From positions 1,178,001-1,242,000 of the forward strand of contig CAWBSM010000002.1 of NCBI GenBank assembly GCA_963791455.1: a stretch of 64,000 nt of DNA. Reading direction: 5' to 3'. This DNA comes from Bog-473 sp963791455. GTDB taxonomy: Bacteria; Actinomycetota; Acidimicrobiia; Acidimicrobiales; RAAP-2. Shown here piece after piece: positions 52,295-60,279 of the stretch. The translations under genes were made by a program, and so were the position numbers. Numbering within the stretch: the first letter of the stretch is position 1; each line of letters opens with the position of its first letter. The notes beneath the pieces were generated by a model. The model was not told the origin of the DNA and did not search any database. It worked only from the letters and a program-made list of their open reading frames with translations.

Positions 52295-53848
52295 TCAGGA
52301 CGACGGCAGCGGCTTGAACGGCTGCTCGGTCACCCAGCACGTGCCCTGGGGCTTGTGATTGGTCTTGAGCTTGCACTGGGAGGACGGGGGCACGTTGTTG
52401 TGGATCTTGACGACCTGGTACTGCGTCGGGCCGAAGAACTTGTTCGGCCCGAAGCTCCACACCGGCGAAAGGGTGCCGGGGTAGTCGGTGATCCTCGACA
52501 TGGCCTCGACGAACGTGCGTCGGTTGAGGTCCTTGCCGGCGTCTTTGGCCGCCGTCGCGAACAGGCGGATCGCCCCGCACCAGGCCTGAATGGGACCCTG
52601 CTCCTCGATGTAGTAGCTCGTCGTGCCCGCGATCGGCTTCGGATGGAAGGCATGCCACGTCTCGTAGCAAGAGCGCACGCCCGGGTCGTACCCGCCCTGG
52701 CTCTCCGGCCGGGCGTCGTCGAAGCCGCCCAGGGTCTCGGTCGTCACGCCCTGCTGGCCGTTGAGCGCGGTCTCGTAGGGAACCGGGATGAGGCCCAGTG
52801 CCACCTCAACGGTGGACTCGTAGTCGCTCAGCAACAGTTGGGGGTAGTACTGCTGCGCGTTCTCCGCCGCCACGTAGGGGAAGAACGCGTTCTCGGGCAG
52901 CAGCGGGAAGACGGACTGCACACCCGCCGCCTTGAAGCGCTCCACCGCGAGTTGTGACTGCGAGCTGGTCGTGGCCGACTGGTCCGGGTTCCCGGCGACC
53001 GTCGCGACCTCGGGCGTGATCCCCGCCTTCTTGAGGTCGGGCAGCAGGTAGGAGTTGAGCGCCGCCTGGTCCCCGGCCTGGTCCGAGACGACGACGCCGA
53101 TCTTCTTGCCGTGGCCGAGGCGCCCCGAGCTCAGGCCCCACTGGACGGTGGCGGCGAGCACGGGCGCCTGATCGGGACCGGTCCACCACAGATAGGGCGA
53201 GCCCATCTGCGTCCAGTTGGTGGTGGTGGACCAGGCGCTGATGAGCGGGGTGTGCCCCTGCTGGGTGACGCACAGCTGGTTGTCCCCCGTCCAGGTCCCG
53301 ATGCCGTCGATCACCGCGAACACGGCCGGGTTGCCCTGGGTCCACTGCTGGCAGAGCGCCTGCATGTTGGCGTTGTTTGCCGGGTCGAAGTTCACGATCA
53401 TGGGGTTGATCTTGCGGCCGTTGATGCCGCCGGCCTGGTTGATTTGGTCGACGTAGAGGTTGATGACCGCCGTCTGCTCGTTGTACTCCTTGTCCTGGGC
53501 GAAACCGAACCGGCCGGCCTCGCTGTTGACGGCGACGACGGGAAACACGACGTTGATCTGCGTGGCGCTCACACCCCGCGTGCTCGTGCTGGCCTGGCTC
53601 ACCGGCGTGCCGGCCGGCGTCGCCGCGCTCGCGACCTCGGCGGCGCCGGCACTCCCCGCCCCGCCCGGGGTGCCCGAGGGCGCCAGGAGGAGCCAGGCCA
53701 CCAGCCCGACGACGATGGCGATCACGATCACCGTGGTCCGCACCTGCATGGCGCGGGGGCGGCGGCGCAGACGCCGCCAGGATCGGCCGAGCGGCGCCAG
53801 GGGGTTGAACGACCCTCGGCGCGCGGAGACATTCAACGTCGCTTCCAT
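52295..53848 (-). CDS. Membrane-anchored branched-chain-amino-acid-type substrate-binding protein
   Basis: 517 aa from ATG 53848, 6 nt after AGGAGG; a GTG six bases upstream is less well spaced. A basic cytoplasmic N-terminus (RSWRRLRRRPRAMQVR) precedes one hydrophobic helix (TTVIVIAIVVGLVAWLLLA). There is no lipobox cysteine or clear cleavage site, so it seems tethered rather than lipidated or free. The rest is a type I periplasmic-binding fold (ATQINVVFPVVAVNSEAG, INQAGGINGRKINPM, KIGVVVSDQAGDQAALNSY). Ligands are unknown. It is last in the four-gene transporter operon, overlapping no gene but only 2 nt beyond the ATPase stop. Confidence 0.87.
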   Translation of the reverse strand: MEATLNVSARRGSFNPLAPLGRSWRRLRRRPRAMQVRTTVIVIAIVVGLVAWLLLAPSGTPGGAGSAGAAEVASAATPAGTPVSQASTSTRGVSATQINVVFPVVAVNSEAGRFGFAQDKEYNEQTAVINLYVDQINQAGGINGRKINPMIVNFDPANNANMQALCQQWTQGNPAVFAVIDGIGTWTGDNQLCVTQQGHTPLISAWSTTTNWTQMGSPYLWWTGPDQAPVLAATVQWGLSSGRLGHGKKIGVVVSDQAGDQAALNSYLLPDLKKAGITPEVATVAGNPDQSATTSSQSQLAVERFKAAGVQSVFPLLPENAFFPYVAAENAQQYYPQLLLSDYESTVEVALGLIPVPYETALNGQQGVTTETLGGFDDARPESQGGYDPGVRSCYETWHAFHPKPIAGTTSYYIEEQGPIQAWCGAIRLFATAAKDAGKDLNRRTFVEAMSRITDYPGTLSPVWSFGPNKFFGPTQYQVVKIHNNVPPSSQCKLKTNHKPQGTCWVTEQPFKPLPSS

Positions 53849-53850
53849 GC

Positions 53851-54744
53851 TCACCCTCCTTCGTGGCGATCCGCCCCGCCGTCTTTTCGTTGCGTCCCGT
53901 CGTCCCCCGCGATCGGCCCCGATGCCAACAGGGCCTCGTCGCTGGCACCAAGGTAGGCGGCCAGGGCCCTCGAGTCAGCGCGGACGACATCGGGGGGGCC
54001 CGCTGCCACCACACGGCCAAGCTCCATGACGACGACGGTGGAGCACAGCTCGAAGACGAGGGGCACGTCGTGCTCCACCAGCACGATTGTCGTGTCGGCC
54101 ACCTGGTGCAGCCGTCGCAGCAGCGGGATGAACGCCTCGGCCTCGCGCTGGGCGATCCCCGCCGTCGGCTCGTCGAGGAGGAGGAGGCGCGGCCGCGCCA
54201 GGACGATCGAGGCGAGATCGACCACCCGGCGCGTGCCGGTGGAGAGCTCAGCCGTCCGGTGCTGGCGGAAGCGTTCGAGCCCGAAGGCGGCGATGACCTG
54301 GTTCACCGCCTCGAGCTTGCGCCTCTCTGCTCGGCGGGCCCAGGGAAGGCGGAGGGTGGTCGGGATCACCGAGACTTCCTGGCGCGCGTCCTCGCACAGC
54401 AGCAGCACGTCGAGCACCGTGAGCTCCGGGTAGAGGCGGCAGTCCTGGAAGGAACGGACCATTCCGATGCCGAGGCGTTCCTCGGGCAGGTACTCGGCGA
54501 TGTCGATGCCGTCGAGGTGCACGCTGCCCGTGTGCGGAGCCACCAGACCGGAGATGACGTCGAGCGTCGTCGTCTTCCCCGAGCCGTTGGCGCCGATGAG
54601 ACCGACGATCGCCCCCGGCTCGGCGTCGAACGTCACCCCGTCGAGCGCGTGCACGCCCCCGTAGTGCACGTTCAACCCGGCCACGTGGAGGTGCGCCGGG
54701 TGACGAGGGGCCGCGTCCGCGGTATCCACGGACAGAGAGGTCAT
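53851..54744 (-). CDS. livG: ABC transporter ATP-binding protein, LivG type
   Basis: 297 aa. Walker A is IGANGSGKTTTLDVISG, the Q-loop VRSFQDCRLYPELT, Walker B LLLLDEPTAGI and the H-loop VLVEHDVPLV. The signature reads LSTGTRRVVDLA rather than LSYGQ/LSGGQ, a variant of the LivG group. The Q-loop tail and inserted VIPTTLRLPWARRAERRK loop match LivG-like subunits. It would pair in a heterodimer with the LivF-type domain of the fusion protein. Start overlaps the permease stop by 4 nt. The C-terminal 30 residues are charged and disordered. Confidence 0.9.
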   Translation of the reverse strand: MTSLSVDTADAAPRHPAHLHVAGLNVHYGGVHALDGVTFDAEPGAIVGLIGANGSGKTTTLDVISGLVAPHTGSVHLDGIDIAEYLPEERLGIGMVRSFQDCRLYPELTVLDVLLLCEDARQEVSVIPTTLRLPWARRAERRKLEAVNQVIAAFGLERFRQHRTAELSTGTRRVVDLASIVLARPRLLLLDEPTAGIAQREAEAFIPLLRRLHQVADTTIVLVEHDVPLVFELCSTVVVMELGRVVAAGPPDVVRADSRALAAYLGASDEALLASGPIAGDDGTQRKDGGADRHEGG

Positions 54745-56744
54745 TGTTCAGCTCCGTCGGCGACGAGCGATGGCGCGACCGGTGGGCCGGCGCGACGCGA
54801 CGCCAATCGCCCCTGGGCGGACCGGATGGCCATGGTGACCAGGTCACCGAAGCGGTGCAACAGCTCGGCCAGGCCCCCCGGCAGATACAAGATGAACGCG
54901 ATCAACCCGAGGCCGCTCGTGATGAACTGGATGGTCTGGTTGGAGCCGAAAAGGGCCGGCAGGCCCTCGAGGTACAGGGCGCCGAGGATCGCACCCGGGA
55001 TGGACCCCAGGCCCCCGATCACCACCATGGAGATGATGACGAACGACGTCGTCGGATCGAAGGTCAAGTCGGTGTTGTTGAGCTGCTGGGTCGCGAAGGC
55101 GAAGCACACCCCGGCGTAGCCCGCCATGAATCCCGACAGACCGAACGCCAACAGCTTCGTGCGCAGGATCGGGATCCCCATGGCGGCTGCCCCCTGCTCG
55201 TTGTCGCGCACGGCGACGAGCCGACGCGCCACGCCCTTGTCGCGCCAGATCCGCACCATGTAGACCGACAACAGCAAGACCCCCAGCGAGAACCAGGCGA
55301 AGGAGCGCTGCGAGTCCAGGCTCAGGCCGAACAGCGACGGGCGGGCCACGAACGTGTAGGCCGGGTTGGGCAGCCCGGTGCACAAGGTCTTGTCGATCCC
55401 CGGCACGGTGATGCAGGGGGTGGCAAGCACGGCGTTCTGCATGAAGATGGCGAAGGCCAGCGTGGTGACGGCGAGGAAGAGCCCGGGCATGCGCAGCGCG
55501 GGCAAGCCGACCACGATGGCGACCAACGCGGTGACCGCACCACCGTAGAGCATCACGACCGGCAGGGGCAGCGAACTCCCGAGGTGGACGGCGACGAGTG
55601 CGCCCACGGCGACCAACCCGAACTGCCCCAGCGAGACCTGGCCCGCCCAGCCGGTCAACATGGTCAGGGACAGGGCGACGACGGCGTAGATGCAGATCTG
55701 GCCGAAGAGGACGTTGTTGCCGACGGAGAGGACGAAGGGCAGCAGAACCGCCACGACCACGACCAGCCAGATACCCGACAACGAGACCCGGCGGCGGAGC
55801 TGGTCGACCCCGACCCGCATGGTGGTCACCGCCCCGTGTTGCCAGGTGCTCCGATCGCCTGTGCGGGCCCCCTTGCGCAGGGCGCCGACGCGCACGAGCA
55901 AGACCAGCATCACCACGATGAACACCACGAGCTGCTGCTTCGCCGGCGACGGGACGTTCCAGGCAAGGAGCTCGAGGAAGACCCCCATCCCGACGCCCGC
56001 GACGAACGCGACGGTCAGGTTGACCATGGCGCCGATGAGCGCCGCCGTCAAGGCATAGAGCAGCAGGTCGGGTGAGAGCGCCTGCGTGAGGGCGCTGGTC
56101 TGGTTCGGGGCGTTGAGGATCGCCGTGAAGGCCGAGAGCGCGCCGGCCACGGTCCAAGTCAAAGTGGAGGTGCGGCGGATCCACACCCCGGACAGGCGCG
56201 CCGAGTCGGCGTTCTCCGACATGGCGCGCATCGACAGCCCCCACGAGGTGAAGCGGACCGCCACGACCAGGACCGCGGTCACGATGGGCGCCACGATCAA
56301 GGTGAGCACCTCTGTCGGCGTGATGATGAACGGACCGAGCGAGAAGGACAGGTCGAAGGGCACGGGGACGGGCTTGTAGAGGTTCGACGGGCGGATGAAG
56401 GGCAGCGCCGTGAGCGCGAGCAGCACGTAGCTGAGGCCGATAGTGGCCACCATCACCAGTACCCGGGGACGGGTGAAGAGCCGGCGCAGCACCAGCTCCG
56501 ACCCGGCGCCCACGGCCGCCGCCAGGCCCACGGAGAGCACCAGCGAGAACCAATAGTTGAACTTGAAGTCCGCCGTGAGCTTGACGAGGAACACGGCCGC
56601 GATGACGCCGATCTGTCCTTGCGCGAAGTTCAGCACCCGGTTCGTGCGGTAGACGAGCACCAAGCCCAGGGCCAGCAGCCCGTAGCCCAGGCCGTAGAAG
56701 ACGCCCTGGACGAGAACGAAGTCGGGTGCGGAGAGGGCGAGCAA
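54741..56744 (-). CDS. Fused LivH-LivM ABC permease
   Basis: 667 aa, TTG 56744 start, 6 nt after the preceding stop. The N-terminal half (about 1-290) is a LivH permease with GLGYGLLALGLVLVYRTNRV and NFAQGQIGVIAA; the C-terminal half (about 315-650) is LivM, with LTGWAGQVSLGQFGLVAVGA, ALRMPGLFLAVTTLAFAIF and the EAA-like AVRDNEQGAAAMGI. A 30-residue hydrophilic linker joins them. About 18 membrane helices in all. LivH-LivM fusions are known in some actinobacteria; here it supplies the whole pore in one chain. Stop overlaps the LivG start by 4 nt (ATGA). Confidence 0.92.
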   Translation of the reverse strand: MLALSAPDFVLVQGVFYGLGYGLLALGLVLVYRTNRVLNFAQGQIGVIAAVFLVKLTADFKFNYWFSLVLSVGLAAAVGAGSELVLRRLFTRPRVLVMVATIGLSYVLLALTALPFIRPSNLYKPVPVPFDLSFSLGPFIITPTEVLTLIVAPIVTAVLVVAVRFTSWGLSMRAMSENADSARLSGVWIRRTSTLTWTVAGALSAFTAILNAPNQTSALTQALSPDLLLYALTAALIGAMVNLTVAFVAGVGMGVFLELLAWNVPSPAKQQLVVFIVVMLVLLVRVGALRKGARTGDRSTWQHGAVTTMRVGVDQLRRRVSLSGIWLVVVVAVLLPFVLSVGNNVLFGQICIYAVVALSLTMLTGWAGQVSLGQFGLVAVGALVAVHLGSSLPLPVVMLYGGAVTALVAIVVGLPALRMPGLFLAVTTLAFAIFMQNAVLATPCITVPGIDKTLCTGLPNPAYTFVARPSLFGLSLDSQRSFAWFSLGVLLLSVYMVRIWRDKGVARRLVAVRDNEQGAAAMGIPILRTKLLAFGLSGFMAGYAGVCFAFATQQLNNTDLTFDPTTSFVIISMVVIGGLGSIPGAILGALYLEGLPALFGSNQTIQFITSGLGLIAFILYLPGGLAELLHRFGDLVTMAIRSAQGRLASRRAGPPVAPSLVADGAEQ

Positions 56745-56750
56745 CGACGC

Positions 56751-58955
56751 CTAACCCAAACCGGCAGAGGCGGCGCCGAGGAAGACCGGGCGCAGGAGGT
56801 CGTCGCGGGCCATGAGCTCCGCGGTCGGGCCGTCGAAGCGGATCTCGCCCCGCTCCATGAAGAAGCAGCGCTGCGCCAGGCTGAGGGCCCGGTTCAGGCT
56901 CTGCTCCACCAGGATCACGGTGGTCCCGGCTTCGTTGATGCGGCGCACCATGCCCATGAGCCGCTCCACGGTCATGGGGGCCAGGCCCAGGGCCAGCTCG
57001 TCGATCATCAACAGGCGCGGGCCTGTCATCATGACGCGGGACAGCGCGAGCATCTGCTGCTCTCCCCCCGAGAGCGTGCCGGCGGGCTGGTCCAACCGCG
57101 CCGCCAGCTCGGGGAAGACGTCCATCGCCTCGTCCTGGGCTCGCCGTGCCCCCACGCGGTCCCGCCGCAGGGTGTGGCCCCCGATGCGCAGGTTGTCGCG
57201 CACGCTGAGCCCGGGGAACGTCATCTTCCCGCCCACGAGGAGGGCCACCCCCTCCTCGATGATCTGCTCGGGTTCGAGGTAGGTCGAGTTCATGCCGAAG
57301 ATGCGGATCACCCCGCGGTGCGGGTGGGACAGGCCCGAGACGGCGCGCAGCAGCGTCGACTTGCCCGCCCCGTTGGTCCCGAGCAGCGCCACCATCTCCC
57401 CCTCCTCGACTTCGAGGTTGACGTCGAACAGCACCTGGTTGGTGCCGTAGAAGAAGTCGAGGTTGTGGATCTGCAGGGCGGGGATCTGGCCCCCCGCCTG
57501 GCGCCGCTTCCCTTCGGTGTAGCGCTCGATCACGTCCTCGATGACGAGCGTGATGTCCCGGCGCACGCTCCGCGAGCCGACGATGAGCAGGATCCCGCCG
57601 ACGGCACAGACCGGAAAGATCAGCGTGAGCGACACGATGATGCCGTGCAGGCCGCCAAGGGCGTCGGACACCGCGCCGAGCACCACCGAGCCGGCGAAGC
57701 CGCCGAAGACGAGCGAGTAGACGCCGAACATGGCGAAGCAGATGGTGCGCATCTCGGGCGGTGCCGTGGCGGCCAGGGTGAGGAAGATGCAGATGGCGAG
57801 CGGCGACACCGATGCATTCGCCAGGAACTGGAGGGTCACGCACAGCCAGAGCTGGGGCACGTAGAGCGACAGGACGTAGAGCCCTCCGTAGGCCGTGATG
57901 CAGACGCCGGCGATGACGAGCGGTCGCTGGGGCGCCCGACGGAAGAAGCGGTCGCCAAAGACGTAGGCCAGCGGGAGGCCGAGGAAAGCGGCCAGACCGA
58001 TGATGGCGTACACCTCGCTGCGTGAGGCCGTGTCGAGGTGGAACTTGTCGATGAAGAAGAGGTTCCCGAACAGCGGCGCGCCGGTGCCGGCGAAGCCCAA
58101 GATGGCCACCGCCACCAGCTCGTAGTACAGCGAGCGCACCCGCAGCAGCCGGGTGACCGCCGAGCCGAGCAGCACCCGTGGCGCCTTCTCCTGCTGGGAA
58201 TGGAGGTCCATGCCCGATGCCTTGAGGATATGGCTGCTCTCGTTGGCCCCCTTCTCGGGCTCGCGCAGCGTGAAGAGCGCGAAGCCGAGCGGTATCCCGG
58301 CCAGCGCCACGAGCAAGCCGTAGCGCCAGTCGTGGGCGATGGTCACCACGAAGCCAAAGATCAGGATGCCGATCGTCTGCGAGAGAGGGTCCGACAATTG
58401 GTGCCAGCTGAAGATCCGGCCCCGCCCCTCGGTGGGATAGGCGTCGGACAGGTACGAGTTGTGCACCGTGTTGTTCACCCCGGTGCCCACCGAGGCCGCC
58501 AGGTAGAGGAGGGCGAACCACCAGACGTTGGGCGAGAGCGCCATGAGGCTGCCGAACCCGGCGAAGATCAGCAGGGCGACGCCCGCCACCAGTTTGCGGC
58601 TGCCCCGGTCGGCCCAGAGCGCCAAGGGGACGGCCCACAGGAGCTGGGACACCTGAGCGACAAAGGCGACCGCGCCCAGCGACGCATTGGACATGTGGAA
58701 CGACGTCTTGAGGTTGACCCCGATCAGGGAGATGCCGTTGCCGAACGTGCCCGGGACCAGCGCCGCCGCCGTCAGCAGGACGAGGGGCGCGTAGCCCCAT
58801 TGCTGCAGGATGCCGATCAGGGGCGGCGGCTTGCCCTCGCCCGTGCCCGGCATGACGTCCAGCTCCGCCACGACCTCGGGGTCCTTGACGTGCGCCACCG
58901 CCTCTTGCAGGAGATCCTCCGGGACCGCGAAGTCGAACAGCGGATCGTTGGGCAC
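56751..58955 (-). CDS. MFS transporter fused to a LivF-type ABC ATPase
   Basis: 734 aa. A 45-residue acidic N-terminus leads into a full major facilitator domain (about 50-470) with a loop-2/3 motif at LWADRGSRKLVAG and a second-half counterpart around YVFGDRFFRRAPQ. A linker (RDITLVIEDVIERYTEGKR) follows, then a complete ABC domain: LQIHNLDFFYGTNQVLFDV, Walker A LLGTNGAGKSTLLRAVSG (from residue 526), signature LSGGEQQMLALSR and Walker B LLMIDELALGLAP. The ABC part is LivF-like and lacks only the proline of DEP. The reading frame is intact throughout, with no stop or slip between domains. First gene of the transporter operon. Confidence 0.93.
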   Translation of the reverse strand: MPNDPLFDFAVPEDLLQEAVAHVKDPEVVAELDVMPGTGEGKPPPLIGILQQWGYAPLVLLTAAALVPGTFGNGISLIGVNLKTSFHMSNASLGAVAFVAQVSQLLWAVPLALWADRGSRKLVAGVALLIFAGFGSLMALSPNVWWFALLYLAASVGTGVNNTVHNSYLSDAYPTEGRGRIFSWHQLSDPLSQTIGILIFGFVVTIAHDWRYGLLVALAGIPLGFALFTLREPEKGANESSHILKASGMDLHSQQEKAPRVLLGSAVTRLLRVRSLYYELVAVAILGFAGTGAPLFGNLFFIDKFHLDTASRSEVYAIIGLAAFLGLPLAYVFGDRFFRRAPQRPLVIAGVCITAYGGLYVLSLYVPQLWLCVTLQFLANASVSPLAICIFLTLAATAPPEMRTICFAMFGVYSLVFGGFAGSVVLGAVSDALGGLHGIIVSLTLIFPVCAVGGILLIVGSRSVRRDITLVIEDVIERYTEGKRRQAGGQIPALQIHNLDFFYGTNQVLFDVNLEVEEGEMVALLGTNGAGKSTLLRAVSGLSHPHRGVIRIFGMNSTYLEPEQIIEEGVALLVGGKMTFPGLSVRDNLRIGGHTLRRDRVGARRAQDEAMDVFPELAARLDQPAGTLSGGEQQMLALSRVMMTGPRLLMIDELALGLAPMTVERLMGMVRRINEAGTTVILVEQSLNRALSLAQRCFFMERGEIRFDGPTAELMARDDLLRPVFLGAASAGLG

Positions 58956-58972
58956 TGCACGGGGACTCTATC

Positions 58973-58990
58973 CCTGACACCGGCGTCAGG
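58973..58990. promoter_or_regulatory. 18-bp near-perfect palindrome upstream of the transporter operon
   Basis: CCTGACACCGGCGTCAGG is symmetric except for one base pair. It lies just upstream of TAGAGT (58965-58970 on the minus strand), a TANNNT -10 box 9 nt before the GTG start of the MFS-ATPase fusion gene. It could be the operon operator. Because the LarA-like gene ends 16-63 bp upstream on the same strand, a stem-loop ending that operon is an alternative. Confidence 0.5.
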
Positions 58991-59052
58991 TCGGTGCAGT
59001 TGACCTCACGCGGAGGGGTCGACCGTCGCCACGGAGAGAGGGCCCTCGGGGA

Positions 59053-60276
59053 TCACGGCCACCCGCGCCCCGGGCCGAGACGGCGCAAGGCACCCGCCAC
59101 CGCGCCGTCCAGATCGGGGGCCGGCACGAGCTGCGCATCTTCGATCTCCCCCGGGGAGAGGCCCGCGCCGTGGAACAGGACCTGGGTTCGAGAGAGCACC
59201 CGCCCGAGCACCTGGGCCTGCCAGCGGTCGAGCTCGGGTCCCCCGGTCGCCCCGGCGAGCTCGGCCGCGGTCGTGGCCTCGCTGAGCAGGCGGGCGAAGG
59301 CGCCGCCCGCGGGCACCCCGTCTTCGCAGGCGGCCGCCATGACGACGATCCCGGCCTCGCGCACGATCCGCTCGGCGGCGGCCATCCCCTTGACCGCTTG
59401 ATAGAGGTTGCGGTCGAGCGGGTACCCGCCGTTGGTCGAGACGACGAGGTCGAACGGTGCGTCGACCCCGCGCACCGCAGAGGCCTGCACGTGGGCACAG
59501 GCGGCGTCGTGCGCGCCGGGCAGGGGCCCGGCGAAGACGGCGGTGACCCGGCGACCTCGGTTGATGGCGACGTCGAGCGAAAGGTGGGGCGGCGCCAGGG
59601 CGGTGGCGGCGCGGACGAAGTCGTGCACCGGGTTGCCGGCGCGCCGGAGGAAGGTGGCACGGGCGTCGGCGATGCGGCGGGGATGGTGCGCCTCGAGAAT
59701 GGTGGCGGTGGCGGCCAACCCGGGGCATACCCCTTTCGGGCCGCCGCTGAAGCCGGCGAAGAAGTGCGGCTCGACGAACCCGGTGAGGATACGCACGTCC
59801 GCCTCCACGTACTCGCGCTGCAACAGGACCGGCGCTCCGTCCACCGCACCCACGCGCACGTGCGCATCGCCGGTCGCGTCGTGGTCGACGATGGTGTAGC
59901 GCGCCACGATGCCGGCGCCGATCAGCTCCTGCATCTCGGCCGCGGTGGCTTGCCGGTGGGTCCCGGTGGCGCAGAGCAAGGTGACGTGGTCGGCGTGGAC
60001 CCCGGCGCGCTCCAGCTCCGCCAGTAACGGCGGCAGCACTGTGCGGTTGGGCATGGGCCGCGTCAGATCGGGAAAGACGACCGCCACCCGTGCCCCCGGC
60101 CCCGACCGCCGCACCAGCTCCCCCAGCGACGCCCCGGAACGCGGCCGTCGCAGCGCGTCGGTGACGGCGGCCGCCTCGTCGTCGAGCGCGGCCTCCTCCG
60201 CCGGCACCACGACCTCCGCGTTGTCGGGCACCTCGACCGAGGTCCCGTGACGGCCGTAGGCGATCGGGACGCGCAC
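59053..60276 (-). CDS. LarA-like nickel-pincer racemase/epimerase, 3' frameshifted
   Basis: 407 aa. The lactate racemase family (DUF2088) core is intact: FPDLTRPMPN, CATGTHRQAT (H107), TGFVEPHFFAGFSGGPKGVCPG (H171, K181, given here in part) and EAHHPRRIADARATF (H197/198), the residues matching H108, H174, K184 and H200 of LarA. The frame ends early as LGPGRGWP. Reading on in the next frame gives ARVAVIPEGPLSVATV, the expected family ending, with its stop at 59006. A single missing base in the CCCGGGG run near 59068-59074 would explain it. Family members invert 2-hydroxy acids or aldonates; no larB/C/E is in the window. Confidence 0.85.
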   Translation of the reverse strand: MRVPIAYGRHGTSVEVPDNAEVVVPAEEAALDDEAAAVTDALRRPRSGASLGELVRRSGPGARVAVVFPDLTRPMPNRTVLPPLLAELERAGVHADHVTLLCATGTHRQATAAEMQELIGAGIVARYTIVDHDATGDAHVRVGAVDGAPVLLQREYVEADVRILTGFVEPHFFAGFSGGPKGVCPGLAATATILEAHHPRRIADARATFLRRAGNPVHDFVRAATALAPPHLSLDVAINRGRRVTAVFAGPLPGAHDAACAHVQASAVRGVDAPFDLVVSTNGGYPLDRNLYQAVKGMAAAERIVREAGIVVMAAACEDGVPAGGAFARLLSEATTAAELAGATGGPELDRWQAQVLGRVLSRTQVLFHGAGLSPGEIEDAQLVPAPDLDGAVAGALRRLGPGRGWP

Positions 60277-60279
60277 CGC

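Noticed and set aside
54844..58980. A 1,378-codon open frame on the minus strand spanning the transporter genes
   Set aside because: It is an out-of-phase shadow of the fused permease and MFS-ATPase genes, with Arg/Pro/Gly/His-rich composition and no domain; such frames are expected at this GC level.
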